A stretch of DNA of 64,000 bases from Leishmania donovani (lineage: Eukaryota; Euglenozoa; Kinetoplastea; Trypanosomatida; Trypanosomatidae): the NCBI RefSeq assembly GCF_000227135.1, contig NC_018261.1, forward strand, positions 1,498,355-1,562,354, in the 5' to 3' direction. Each line of letters starts with the position of its first letter. The stretch's first letter is position 1. The position numbers were made by a program, and so were the translations under genes. The notes under the pieces are model-generated. The model was not told where the DNA came from. It saw only the letters and a program-made list of their open reading frames with translations, and made no database searches. Below, in pieces: positions 14,301 through 21,809 of this stretch.

Positions 14301-16296
14301 TCAGCTGCTGTGTCTGCTGCGCTGCTTCCGGTCAGACCGCGTTTACAGCGCCGTCACGAATTTTATCTCCACGTGCGACCTGCTGGGCGAGCAGTTTGTC
14401 ATGCCGCCGATTCTGCGCTACAAGGAGGTACTGGAGAAGAGCTCCTCCATGTCGCCGATAGTGTGCATTGTATCGCCCGGTGCGAACCCAACGGATGAGA
14501 TTGTGAAGCTAGCCGCGAAGGAGGTGGGTCTGGACAAGATGCGCTCCATCTCGCTCGGCCAGGGCCAGGGCGAGGAGGCCATGCGGCTTGTCGAGGTCGG
14601 CGCGACGCGCGGGCACTGGGTGCTGCTGCAGAACTGCCACCTGCTGACGGCGTGGATGAAAGATATGGAGAAGATGCTGGAGAAGGTGGACTGCTCCCAA
14701 GTGCATGAACAGTTCCGGCTCTGGCTCACCACAGAGCCGATTGAGCAGTTCCCGATGGGCATCCTGCAGCGCTCCCTCAAGGTGGTGAATGAGCCACCGA
14801 ACGGACTCAAGATGAACATGAAGAACACTCTCTCCAAGGTCACGGAGGATCAGCTGGACGTCTGCCCGCACTGGGCATTTCGGCCCCTCGTCTTCACCTT
14901 GGCCTTCTTCCACGCAGTGGTACAGGAGCGGCGCAAGTACGGCAAGATCGGCTGGAACGTCATCTACGACTTCAACGAAACAGACTTCACGGCTTCCATG
15001 CGACTGCTGGACACGTACCTCACCAAGGCGTACCTGAACAAGGACCCACTTCCGTGGGACACGCTGCGCTACCTCGTCGGCGAGGCCATGTACGGCGGGC
15101 GCGTCACGGACAGCATGGACCGCCGCATTGTGCAGACGTACCTCGCCGAATACTTTGGAGACTATCTTTTCGACACCTTCCAGCCCTTCCACTTCTTTGT
15201 CGAGTCTGGCGTAGCAGACTACTGCCTGCCATCCGGGAGCACCGACCCAGAGAAGCGGGTCACGCTAAGTCAGATGGTGGCGCAGGTGGACACGTTCCCG
15301 AACGCGAACGCGCCGGACGTCTTTGGACTCCACCCGAACGCTGAGACGGGCTACCTGCGGCACTCGACAGAGACGTTGTGGTCTAGCTTGATTGAGCTGA
15401 TGCCGCGCGTCAGCACCGTCACGGTCGGCGGGGAGACGCGCGAGGCGAAGCTGACCAAGTTCACGGAGGAGATCCTCGCCCAGATCCCAGAGCCGTTTGA
15501 CATGAAGGCGGTGCTGCTCAAGGAGACGACGCGGGCGACGGCGAATGGCCACGACGCGGTGCAGCCGACGCAGGTGGTGCTGCTGCAAGAGATGGAGCGC
15601 TGGAACAGGCTTGTGAACGTCATGAGGACGTCTCTGAAGGAGCTGAAAAAGGCGTTGTCAGGTATTATTGGCATGAGCAGCGAGCTGGATGAGCTGGAGT
15701 CTGCTCTCGACAACGGTCAGCTGCCGCAGTCATGGCGCCGCTACGCACCGGCGACGCGAAAGAACCTCGGGCGATGGATCGCGCATTTCCAGCGTCGCTA
15801 CGAGCAGTACCTATCGTGGAACATGAATGGCGAGCCCAAGTGCGTGTGGCTTTCGGGTCTCATGGTGCCCGACTCATACCTCTCCGCGCTTGTGCAGGTG
15901 ACGTGCCGCAAGTATCGCTGGCCGCTCGACCGGTCCACGATAATGACGACGGTTACTGCCTTCGCAAGACCGGAGGATGTCACAGCGGCACCAGAGGACG
16001 GCGCGTACGTTAGCGGACTCTACCTAGAGGGTGCCCGCTGGGACCCTCAAAGGCGTGCGCTGGCCCCGCAGTTGAAGAAGCAGCTCATTACCGAGCTGCC
16101 GGTCATGCAGATTGTGCCAACCGAGTCCTCGCGCGTCAAGACGGTTGGCACGTTTAAGACGCCGGTCTACGTCAACGGCGATCGTCGCAATGCTGCTGGT
16201 GTGGGTCTTGTGTTCATGGCGGACCTCCCGTCCGATGTGCACCCATCCTTGTGGGTGCTTGAGAGCGTGGCGCTGTTGCTGGACTCGGACGATTGA
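2359..16296 (+). CDS. Axonemal dynein heavy chain, inner-arm I1/f beta (DNAH10) type
   Basis: A complete dynein heavy chain of 4645 residues, the motor of a ciliary/flagellar inner arm. The N-terminal ~1900 residues are tail and linker. The motor ring has four P-loops: AAA1 GPAGTGKT (about residue 1943, followed by Walker B CFDEFNR), AAA2 GPTGGGKST (about 2224), AAA3 GESGTAKT (about 2573) and AAA4 GVGGSGKQS (about 2941). The antiparallel stalk coils lie at about 3182-3277 and 3395-3472, with the microtubule-binding tip between them. AAA5, AAA6 and a full C-terminal cap follow. AAA1 reads GGAPGGPAG and AAA2 has the FDGDVDAKWVEDMNSVMDDN / LLFEVGDLQYASPATVSR run. I associate these with the axonemal DNAH10 (I1 1-beta) class rather than cytoplasmic dynein, whose AAA1 context differs. 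The subclass rests on remembered family sequence. The ATG at 2359 is the first of the frame. No frameshift is seen in 13.9 kb. Confidence 0.95.
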   Translation: MTTNAETDPRLLWVFGQICRNLNGVTDDSLKDLFRDRDNVDTVLSTFGTVDSMLESSFVIVAREKEPIDGHSKDPLQHAADAPPPQHHTGDGGGRGQRLRISSGAVYNANIACSTLYAPDHSRCLFFVRVDHREITAEDAADWATNPKNPIHFAFELSGTQVPSLNSFYVLLMEVFAPMLQDMGQAAGKRKALMALALNGGASATSITQGGAAETGSGADAADGVTATGSNRQLYADIHSWINRLGTQLEGFINQVGAERKLLIPQDLYALEYSDAQLQAVLSNKDVLRQVDATVSQWQAEISYAMSVEPQKEGPLGEIEYWRERYSTISALYEQLNSSQAKFILRIAKEAGCTSATMIDLTLQQFFRMHSESKDNVKFLGTLDRHFRTLHSVDPKLGSLQPIIDTLFSMMTALRMVWIISRFYSTEERMVGLLEKIARLIAQKVSEHIDFRTVLTLPSEVAKVKVTEGQQCLIKWKAAYKSVQEEINSSEREQHWSFDERRLFDVTDYMSDRCTDLLEVIETVEYYTTVLSAQLKTVLTDATDIERILKDVEKLKRPFGTLTFDPFERRATHNWQVVFSGFLTAVTSLDHEVSLFINRIFDDDLRSAESAFELLVSFKRIRTRPDRGGNSLDISALLLEKTDRILAQYFTEVENVRRIFQDQKEAPPLSKNQPPVAGAIHWSMSLFHRLKKPIVRFQHEGMLKSSVGQQVKAKYVEASRQMKNYSTARFLKWREEVRVPAPASLKWNILRADPDGTYRVNFNWSIFDIIRETKYLDRLGFEVPKALLHISLQDEAYHGYVDALNAMLVSFNYELGALAGPERAILAAEVHELKQALEPGLLDINWTSLSIPDFVSNCEKAITKFRNVSREVRKSADSLQTQVVNKIASTRLIPEYREFLQAGGELPELQTLVDIIERRRVEQLERCMRAYRTAKPLLTKVEGQLLGTHTGRCASLVPYYSHWEQRIWRALTTMVLKSLASFAKLVGYTTSSRASARPPPLFKVTVLLTSEPTYTPQQQEITTAFHKIQAGIIETTKHFQRWMRGTCLEFTQGEIIPRPAEEEYMTLFTYYQDIYNLPQVYKLQALVNRTIQTHLGALATNIKMLQRYRFVFLADKKISVEQQAKSQLQWIDYDAKFQLYFNMIRDFDEESHVHDFGFMRCDETPFYTELVGHVYQWVAMEGAQLSDTVRVRIMQRHNTIRKINEDLMRPCDNIADLKFVLEVMHNARTSSLEMEQAVREIEYVYSSLQHYGVPLDAGMVKLAMSLQDMWSCTLARVHQTGIALEPRKVQFRELTVQEVSKFLDEGRKVLQEFRCTGPGRDDIDLAAGNESKKQWRQRLSELQMKRDQLVKAENLFDLPLTTHTCLQQLNEELTKVETVYDLYEHWMSDLRRWNRSSWKDLLLSDLEATTEERAKQARVLGKQYGTINPFPAVHQLILNFQNSLPLLAKLKSPALKARHWTELMRVTDKSFNYEQINLSELIAMELFRYIEEVDHVVLAAAREQGIEQEIRAIKQYWAEKVFTPVPYAPRKGTARCDVLTDTSEIQEAVDDNMLKVQSIANVKWAQPFAEEVKTWERRLSVISDVITLWVTVQQKWQYLESIFKGNDDIAQQLPREASKFNDLDKKFVRIMQDTSASPNVSHCCNVTGRLEELRYLEEKLEECQKDLSNYLESKRCLFPRFYFISDDELLSILATSSARAVQDHMLKMFDNCAQLVFKSERDETICGVESQEGERLDFGTPVKTDGRPVEEWLQAVLDESKQSLHDILKAGVFHYPKMQRLEWVKQYHGMVALTGAKVFWTYEVEYAFAQVHKGKRSAVKELSASLSRQLIDLVAEMDKDMNKQYRKKINTLIIVDVHGRDIVDRFVRDSVTDAREFDWESQLRFYWEKAVDTCTIAQCTGRFRYGFEYMGLNGRLVITPLTDRCFMTLTQALTFCLGGAPGGPAGTGKTESVKDLAKAMAIQCVVFNCGEGIDYKAMGTIFSGLSQTGSWGCFDEFNRIELPVLSVVSEQLRSIQAALRAGDKEFLFGDSVIRLVPTIGTFITMNPGYAGRVELPDNLKALFRPVVMVVPDMELIAENMLFSEGFTTARELARKMVTLYSLAKGQLSKQHHYDWGLRALKAVLVMAGQLKRGSSDLSEESVLMRALRDMNAPKFIAQDEPLFKGLMGDLFPGLDPTRVPQENLAKASTSVLKERGFQINLKQIDKVVQLYETMQTRHTSMVVGPTGGGKSTVIDTLCKAQTELGLTTKSYVINPKAQPTSALYGMMDPMTRNWTDGIFSNIFRSINKPAEGTERERRYVIFDGDVDAKWVEDMNSVMDDNKLLTLPNGERIRLHPQCSLLFEVGDLQYASPATVSRVGMVFLDPINLGWKPFMHAWKMRRPRDEQETLAELVDQFVQPLANFVLDGADEEGTISPPPKLVMPTNALNMVKQLTTMLCTVLPKDASLEPRALQSVFIFACVWSFGAFISSGPDRLRFDSFLKRISGWNLQDVGDNFLTRFVGSGSLPEARTLFDYYFDLQDSRWKPWKVLVKPFQRKPGQPFSSLLVSTVDTERNMWLLNRIVLNRSPVLFVGESGTAKTVTIQSYLQHLKWSSVLSSESGSEVSGGDVQLEAMLLEMNFSSRTTSLDAQRTLEDNIEKRTNTVLGPPARKRLIVFVDDINMPKVDLYGTQQPIAFLKLLIESFHWYDRKDLIFKNVRDTQFVAAMAPPGGGRNALDPRFVSLFTVFNILFPEEEAIQTIYQQILADAYKTLPVDAEFAKTITSMTLKLHVDLVAKLPATPAKFHYIFNLRDLSRIYEGLCRATPDKFPSTGALLRLWRNEVMRVFVDRMGEEEDKAFVCGLIEKHVSEHFPRETATVMADPLLLGDFGDFEPASELEPLHIYEDFGPSYARARQLVEAIMDEINTPVKKINLVMFDMALEHLLRITRVLSLPRGHCLLVGVGGSGKQSLTKLAASICKMGVFEIVLSRNYGKDAFREDLKKLYHYVGVERQKMIFLFMDGHVKEEGFLEDINNLLASGMVPALFTEEEKEPLYASVAEDVEGAGLAPSKDNKWTSFIARCRDNLHVVLSMSPSGDALRTRCRNFPSLINNTTIDWFQKWPAQALEAVGRKVLSEETLPDELRTPIVEHMVHVHLTADRLSSKYQNELKRHNYVTPKNYLSFLANYAKLLVTRREDIDDIVKKFTIGLEKLQHAEAEVNVLKEELAEKEVTLREKQEINAQMTHEITEQQQKNQVRKDESLKMEEELNIQNAEIEKESAEAQVVLEQAMPALEEAMEAVRHIDPKSITELRSFAKPSVNVVAVVRMVCIVKGVPATWESGKIMMGQADFIRSLVDIDTLTPTLNQAKMNEINKVLKEFPVNSNDLKKVSMAASGLMIWVEAMKQYWNVAKEVFPKQELVRQLQKAKEVAERQLQACRDEIDRLTESLHRLEQQLEAGMAEARRLQEEKSVMERRLNAAHKLIDGFSSERVRWTEEKKLLSASRSRLVGDCLAGAAFLSYLGAFTYPYRQEALDSFWLPDLRTRGIPLTDGFDVRQLLTNDVAVSQWASDGLPSDALSVQNGILTSASTDYTGKGKRAGKIRFPLCIDPQMQAVRWIKRQHQVNTRFETATFSDPDFLKKLEFAIQYGNPFLFENVDEFIDPIIDSVLDPQFRYESGQRLIRIGDKDIPWDDNFKLYLCTKLPNPNYAAEVFGKTLVINYGVTEDGLEAQLLNYVVASERSDLQRQSEELVQTMAESRAQLKELENTLIRELTLATGNILDNDDLIATLENTKSSATEVELKLHLAQETARTTEKSRQQYRPAAKRGAVLYFVISQLSAINPMYEYSLSAFLYDVFGYSITKSDASFEIQDRLRNIIQTLTYNLYTYVCMGIFAKDKVMLSFQMAVRLLGQEGRMVQSELEFFLRGCVLASKSFPANPVRWLTERQWNDVCKLSTTVDVFEHLTKDVADNAEEWQAWTALDRPEELDCNPLPCGYSNKISAFQLLCLLRCFRSDRVYSAVTNFISTCDLLGEQFVMPPILRYKEVLEKSSSMSPIVCIVSPGANPTDEIVKLAAKEVGLDKMRSISLGQGQGEEAMRLVEVGATRGHWVLLQNCHLLTAWMKDMEKMLEKVDCSQVHEQFRLWLTTEPIEQFPMGILQRSLKVVNEPPNGLKMNMKNTLSKVTEDQLDVCPHWAFRPLVFTLAFFHAVVQERRKYGKIGWNVIYDFNETDFTASMRLLDTYLTKAYLNKDPLPWDTLRYLVGEAMYGGRVTDSMDRRIVQTYLAEYFGDYLFDTFQPFHFFVESGVADYCLPSGSTDPEKRVTLSQMVAQVDTFPNANAPDVFGLHPNAETGYLRHSTETLWSSLIELMPRVSTVTVGGETREAKLTKFTEEILAQIPEPFDMKAVLLKETTRATANGHDAVQPTQVVLLQEMERWNRLVNVMRTSLKELKKALSGIIGMSSELDELESALDNGQLPQSWRRYAPATRKNLGRWIAHFQRRYEQYLSWNMNGEPKCVWLSGLMVPDSYLSALVQVTCRKYRWPLDRSTIMTTVTAFARPEDVTAAPEDGAYVSGLYLEGARWDPQRRALAPQLKKQLITELPVMQIVPTESSRVKTVGTFKTPVYVNGDRRNAAGVGLVFMADLPSDVHPSLWVLESVALLLDSDD

Positions 16297-17795
16297 TTGG
16301 GCGGAGACACAAGCCGCCTTTCTCGCGCTTACCTTTTAGGCGCGTCTCCACCGCAGACTCCGGTGCAGGTGCTGCGGGGTTTCACTATTCCTCCCTTTGC
16401 AAGTCGTTATGTGTGGTAGCTGCGTTGTTGACTCGCCGGGCCCCATGGGTGCATTTCGTTGTCCCTTCCCTTTTCGTGCGTTGTCAGCTGTTTTCGCGCG
16501 TGTGGCCTGTGCGTTTGTGTGTGGTTTCTTCCAGGGGCAACTGACAGCCACGACCTCCTCCACCTCTTCTTTTCGTTTTTGTTGTGTAGTGCGTGCGCGG
16601 GTGACGGTCGCCCACACCCTCACCCACCCCTTCTCCCTCGTTTTGTGGCGATGGTGATGCTTGCGCTTTTATTTGTGCCGCATGCAAGCACACTTCGGAA
16701 AAGAAGACGGGGTCCTGGGCAGGGGCCACGCGGTGAAGCACAATCGGGCTGCTCCGCCTCCTGTCACCCGATCGCCCACATCCACGCGTCGGCCTCTGCA
16801 CCAGATGGTCTTTTATCTAGTTTCTCTGTGTTGTCTTTCTCAGCGAATGTACATACCCCCCCCCTTCCTCCTCTCGGCCTTCTCCTTTTACTCTCCCTTG
16901 AGACGGATTGCACCTGCCTGGAGAGTTTTTTCCCGAACCGCATGGACGGCGCATCTGTCGGGTGGTGGTATACGGCACTCCTGCAGCGGTGCTGGTCCTT
17001 CGTTGTGGATCTGTGTGTGTGTGTGTGTGTATCTGTTGAGAGGGACGAGGGGGGTGGGGGACTTTTCTTTCTACTCTGTCTCTCTACTATAAGAGCGATG
17101 TACCTTGAACAACGATGCCGCACATGAAATCGAGCGAAGCACATCAAAAAAGAAAGGAATTGCATACGCTCGAAAGCCGAGCGACCACTTGCCCGTCCGG
17201 TCTTCATCGAAAGGGAAGACGAGAGAGAGGGCGCGCGGTGATGTGTGCGCAAGCGTCACCCTTTCCTCTTAGCACTGCATTATACTCCCCCCCCCAACTC
17301 AATCCGCTCCCTTGTTTCGAGTGATTGCGATGCCGACAGACATGGCGCAGACTGACACTTTCATGCAAGCGCACGGAAGCGCTTTCTCGAGTCTTGGCAG
17401 TAATGCACGTTGGTTTTGTGTCTGTGCTTTGCCTCCCATCCCGTCGGCCGACCCCCTCCCCTACCTTCTAACGCTCATCAGCAGCTCTTTCTCACTCTCT
17501 CCTCCTCGTGACCCGTGCGGCACGCACTACGTCTTGCATATTTTTTTCTCTTTTGCTCTCCACGTCACCTCCACCCACCCATTTGTTGCTGCTGCTGTTG
17601 CTGCTGCTTACCTGTTCGTTGTATCGTTGAACTCACGCCTTGCCGTGTGCCGAAACGGTCACTTTCTCTTCGCCGTCTCTGTTTCTTTCGCATGCTTATT
17701 CGCTTACGTGCGCGTTGTTTTAAGTGCTAGTGCACGGCTTCAGCCCATCATCGCTGTGCCCTCCGGTGTTCAAGCACTACCACGTTCCATCGGCA
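16297..17795. other. Intergenic region, dynein 3' UTR to membrane-protein 5' UTR
   Basis: About 1.5 kb of T/C-rich DNA with a (TG)n run at about 17012-17030 and C-rich runs near 16858 and 17287. Long pyrimidine tracts at about 17520-17710 are suitable for trans-splicing of the next gene. No gene is supported on either strand. Confidence 0.6.
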
Positions 17796-18710
17796 ATGGG
17801 GCATCATGCAGATCCAAACAAGTACGTGGCATACCGCGACGCCACGGTGCTGCAGCGGCGCATCGCGACCTTTGTACTGGTGTTTTCGGTCATGATTATC
17901 GCCCTTGTAATGACCTTCTCGTCAGTTCAGCACCGCGAGGCCCCGTGCCAGGATCGCGCGCACGAGGTCGAGTTTGACTTCATGATCCGTCCAGACTCCA
18001 CCCACGAGGCCATAGTGACAGCGCTGCAGACGATCCTGGAAAAGCGTCGCTGCTGGCTGGACTTTGCTCCTCAGAATGACGATGCGCCGACAATGGTACA
18101 GCTGAACGTACTCGACACCACGACTGGCCTTATAGCCGGGCGTGGCTTCCGTGTGGTGCGTCGCAGTGACGGCTCAAACTATCACTACGAGCTTCGCGCC
18201 GTCTTCGACAAACTATGCGGCACCTATCCACCCATCTCCATGGAGGTGATGGCCAACGTGGACTACGAAAGGGTGACGTACAACATCAAAGCCGCCTCCC
18301 TGATGAACAGCACAGTGAAATACTTGCAGCACAGCTCGTTGCTCACGAAGGAGAAGAACCGCGTGACAACCGTGACGCAGCTGCAGTCGGTGTTTCCAGG
18401 TTTTCATCAGTTGGGCCCCAGCACAGCGCGTTTATCGACTATTCAGTCCGCCAAGTACACGGTGGAGGGTGTTTCGCAGGTATACTTCAACGGCAGCCCA
18501 CTCGACATCCGCGTCCGTGTGCAGCACTGGCTATCTGACAAAGGTACGCCGGACTTCTGGCGCGTCGTGCTGAGCACGCAGAACATCATGGCGGAGCGGG
18601 ATCTTGTCTCCCTGCAGTCTAGCATTCGAGAAGGCTTAACCAAACTAAACCTGCTGTGCAACGCGACGTCGTCGAGCTGCGCCAACGAGCTCGATCTCTA
18701 CCTCCGGTGA
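17796..18710 (+). CDS. Conserved trypanosomatid-type membrane-anchored protein, CYTH-like sequence pattern
   Basis: A protein of 304 residues from the ATG at 17796; the open frame reaches further upstream, but only to a non-ATG codon. Residues 1-23 are polar, about 24-46 form one strongly hydrophobic helix (VLVFSVMIIALVM), and the remainder is soluble, with several N-glycosylation-type sequons (NST, NGS, NAT). This suggests a single-pass type II protein whose large domain faces the lumen or outside. I do not recognise a named family. The order of motifs resembles the CYTH/triphosphate-tunnel fold: an EVEFDF strand just after the membrane helix, LDTTTGLIAGRGFRVVRR, then alternating beta-like strands and a terminal helix. 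The usual ExExK lysine is replaced by Asp, so catalysis is doubtful even if the fold is right. This is inference only. Confidence 0.8.
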   Translation: MGHHADPNKYVAYRDATVLQRRIATFVLVFSVMIIALVMTFSSVQHREAPCQDRAHEVEFDFMIRPDSTHEAIVTALQTILEKRRCWLDFAPQNDDAPTMVQLNVLDTTTGLIAGRGFRVVRRSDGSNYHYELRAVFDKLCGTYPPISMEVMANVDYERVTYNIKAASLMNSTVKYLQHSSLLTKEKNRVTTVTQLQSVFPGFHQLGPSTARLSTIQSAKYTVEGVSQVYFNGSPLDIRVRVQHWLSDKGTPDFWRVVLSTQNIMAERDLVSLQSSIREGLTKLNLLCNATSSSCANELDLYLR

Positions 18711-21700
18711 GTCAAGCGCTTTTCTTACTGTTTGGTTCTCTTCAGCGGCCTATAGTTCACATGGGGCACACGCTTCGACTCGCTTTTCTGCGACGCTCTC
18801 GAAAACGACGTACGGGCGCGCGTCTAATGCACTCGAAAGGCAGCGGAATAGAGAGGGGGGCGGGCACACGAATGCGACGCACAGCACCGCCTGTCGGACT
18901 CTTCGAGCGTGGCAGAATCGCCCCACTGACTCTTGCTACCTGGCATGTTTACTTGTTCTTCGTCATCACACACTCCTTCCGTTGCGGCGCACTGCTCACT
19001 ATCCGTCCTTACGGTGTTTCTTTCTGTTTGTTTTGTTGTCGGTGTTTCGCCTGTGTTTGGTGGCTGGCGCGTCTCTCGCTCTCTCCACTCCTTCTGCTCG
19101 TACGGCCCGTCCACGCTGTCCCTGTGCTTTGCATCTGCGCCGCTCTGGCGCCACTTTTCGCGACTCCAGTTCCGTGCTGTGGTGCTCTGGCTACCGTGGA
19201 TGCGGCCACTCGTGTCGACTTCGGAGGACGTGCGGAGGGGGACGGCATTCGCTAAGCGGATGTGACCACGGGAGAATGCGCTGTGCTCAGACAGATGTGG
19301 ACAAGAGCGAGAAGGTTGCATGCAAGGCGGCGCTTCACGGTCAGTGGGCATGAACTGTGCCGTCTGCGGCTGTTTTCTCGACGTTACCGTGCCAACAGCA
19401 GCAACGCGAAGCTGTTCGTTGCACGAGGCCATGTGTTAAAGTTTGAGAGCGTGCCTTGAGGTTGTTTCGGCACCGGTCTGCGTGTAGGCATATGGCGTGC
19501 GTGTGTGTGTATGTGTGTGGGCCAGTGAGAGAGATGAAAACAGACGCGTGTGGTCGATGGATGCAATAAGAGGAGATCCCCAATCGCACGCCGGGTGCGG
19601 TGCTCACATTTTTTATGTTCCAAAGGGTTCATGGATTCCTGTAAAGCAGACGAAGAGAAGGGAGGAGCATGGCGGACGCACGATTGCGGCCGCCGCAGCG
19701 GCCCCCACGTCAGTCGAGTGGACGAAATCAGGAGAACAACATGAGTTCGCTCTCTGCTAGCGTGTTGGGGCCAGAGTTCCACGGTGGAGCCGTCTCACAA
19801 TTTTCGCGTGGCTACTGCTTGTTGCCTCCTCATAACGGGCGACACCTCGCCGCAGGTGGGTTCAGGGACTGATGCCCCTCTCCCCCCCCCCCACACACAC
19901 ACTCTGTGTGGGGAGGGGCCGAGCAGTCTGCTGCATCTCTGCCCGATGCCGAGCCTCCCTCTGGTGGTGTCCAGGGCCCAGCACCTAGGACGTGGTGGGA
20001 TCCGAGTGAGTCACCGCGACCGATGCTGGTGCTCAGGTGATGGATGACGTTGCGTCAGGAGAGACCTGCGACCGTGAACGTGCTTGTACATATTGTACAG
20101 TAGGCGGGCTGCCCGCGCGACTCGAGCGCATCTCTCACCCGGCGCTCACATTGCCCTACGGCTGTAGGGGTGCCTGAGCCACCCCGAGGGGTGTGCGCCA
20201 GACGGGCCTCTGGCATGATGGTAGCGGCTGCGAGGTGACCCCGTAGGGCGGGCAGCGTTTGAGAGGCAGAGGCCGTGCTCCTCATGACGGATGGGGCGCA
20301 TTGCTGTAAGGTGCGCGTCTAGGGCTGCTTTGCACGACAGGATTGAGGCCTGTGGCTGGCCGGGGGCTGGCGTGGCGTTCGACCTCACACACTGCATGGC
20401 AGAGAACCGGGGCACGGCGTGCGAAGAGAAAGAGCCATTTGGCTGCTCTCGGAGCTGGGGAGGTCTATTGTGGTGCTCAGAGCGCACTATTCGTAGGGAA
20501 TACGCTCGGCGGGTGCTGATGCAGCCTGCCTTCTTATGAGAAGAATATGTTGCAGAGGGCATCTCGGCCTCCTGATCGGACTGGGGGAGGGCGTGGAGGG
20601 TTTCCTCCTCTCCTTTGCCGCGCTCAAGTCCGCCTGAGAGCGTTTTGTGGAATCTTGCACGGATCGTTTTGTATCCCTCTTCAAGCCAATTGCAGGTCCC
20701 CGTCGCGTTGGTGTCTTGCGCCTGTGGGGGATTCACCAGTCACCTATGCGCCGATGTCGACAGCTGCCGGTGAGGCATGCGCATGCCGGCACATCTGCCT
20801 CCTTTCCAATCCTCCAGACCGACGCTCTCTCACGCACACACGCACGCTTCACTGCATCGGTGCTCTCTCCGTTTCTGTACTGGCTGCCTCTCACATCAAT
20901 GGCCCTCTTCTGTGATTCCTCGTCGCGGCAACCGTCGCGGTTGAAACGACACTGCCGATGGAATCACCCGCGGCCGCATGCGCATGCACTCCAGCAGCAG
21001 ACACTCTCAGAGCGGGCAAAGAGGAGGGGCGACAGGTCGTCGGCGGCGCTATCCGTCTCCATTCGTCGCCAATTTCCATTCGTACTCTTTCAAGTTCCGT
21101 ACGCACACGAACCGCGCACGCGAGCTTTGCGGAACGGGTGCGTGGGTGTGCGCTAGTCCTTGTATGGGTGTCCGCTCGAGACACCACTGCTGCTACCCCC
21201 TTTGGCAAGTACGAGACAGTGGGACGAGAGCGAAGAGTGACTGCGCTCGCGCCGCCCTGCGAGAGTCCGTGGCCCCGAATTCGTCGAAACGCGTTCATCT
21301 GAGAGAGACTGAGTGTTGACGAAGCCGCGCGCGGGCACTTGACCCCCTCCCTCATTTGGTGTTGGTTGTCTGTTAGCCTTCGCTGTATCGAGAAGAGTCT
21401 CTCTGTTGGTCGTCTGCCAAGTGCTCTTCGTTGGAGCACTGCCGCGCTCTCTCTCTCTCTTTCTCTGTTTTTCTTTGTGCTGCCCTGATCGAATCCCTGA
21501 GACGCGCATCATCGCTGCTATCGAACACGTAGCGCACACACCCCGCCGCCTCTCGCACTGCAGTGGCGGGCCGCGCTCACCTTTGTCGCTCTCTTTCCTT
21601 CGCCGTGCTCAACTCCCCGTTCATGTTTGCTTGCTTGGCTTTTTCTGGGCCCTTCCCACCTAGTTCCGCGCTCTCCCTGCAACGCGAAAGTTGTGGTGAC

Positions 21701-21809
21701 GCGCTTCGACGGATTGCCGTGCTCAGAGCGAGAAGAGAGGGGCGGGGCGCGTCTTCCTCCGTCAGATCCTCAGAGGGGGTGTGCCGCGCCTCGGCGCTTT
21801 TCGTGGTCG
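18711..21809. other. Long intergenic region containing a SIDER2 copy
   Basis: About 3.1 kb without a supported gene. It contains the SIDER2-like element at about 19870-20434, a (CA)n-flanked C-run at its left edge, and several CT-rich tracts (about 21440-21480 and 21580-21660) before the kinase gene. Open frames here lack domains and have intergenic composition. Confidence 0.6.
19870..20434 (+). mobile_element. SIDER2-like short degenerate retroposon
   Basis: The copy starts with C-rich/CACACA/TGTGTGGGG sequence and carries the core block GACTCGAGCGCATCTCTCACC, split here as GACTCGAGCGC plus ATCTCTCACC (20119-20139), shared with the copy near 31.2 kb and, with changes, with the pair near 51 and 54 kb. 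The order of blocks continues through GAGCCACCCCGAGGGG, GCGGCTGCGAGGTGACC and an A-rich end (GCGAAGAGAAAGA). SIDERs are truncated, non-coding relatives of Leishmania ingi/DIRE retroposons, usually sitting in 3' UTRs where they can affect mRNA stability. Edges are approximate; it is diverged from the other copies. Confidence 0.65.

Noticed and set aside
2359..16296. Calling this gene cytoplasmic dynein 1 because its length (4645) equals that of the human cytoplasmic chain
   Set aside because: The AAA1 and AAA2 sequence contexts are of the axonemal DNAH10 type; the length agreement is coincidental.
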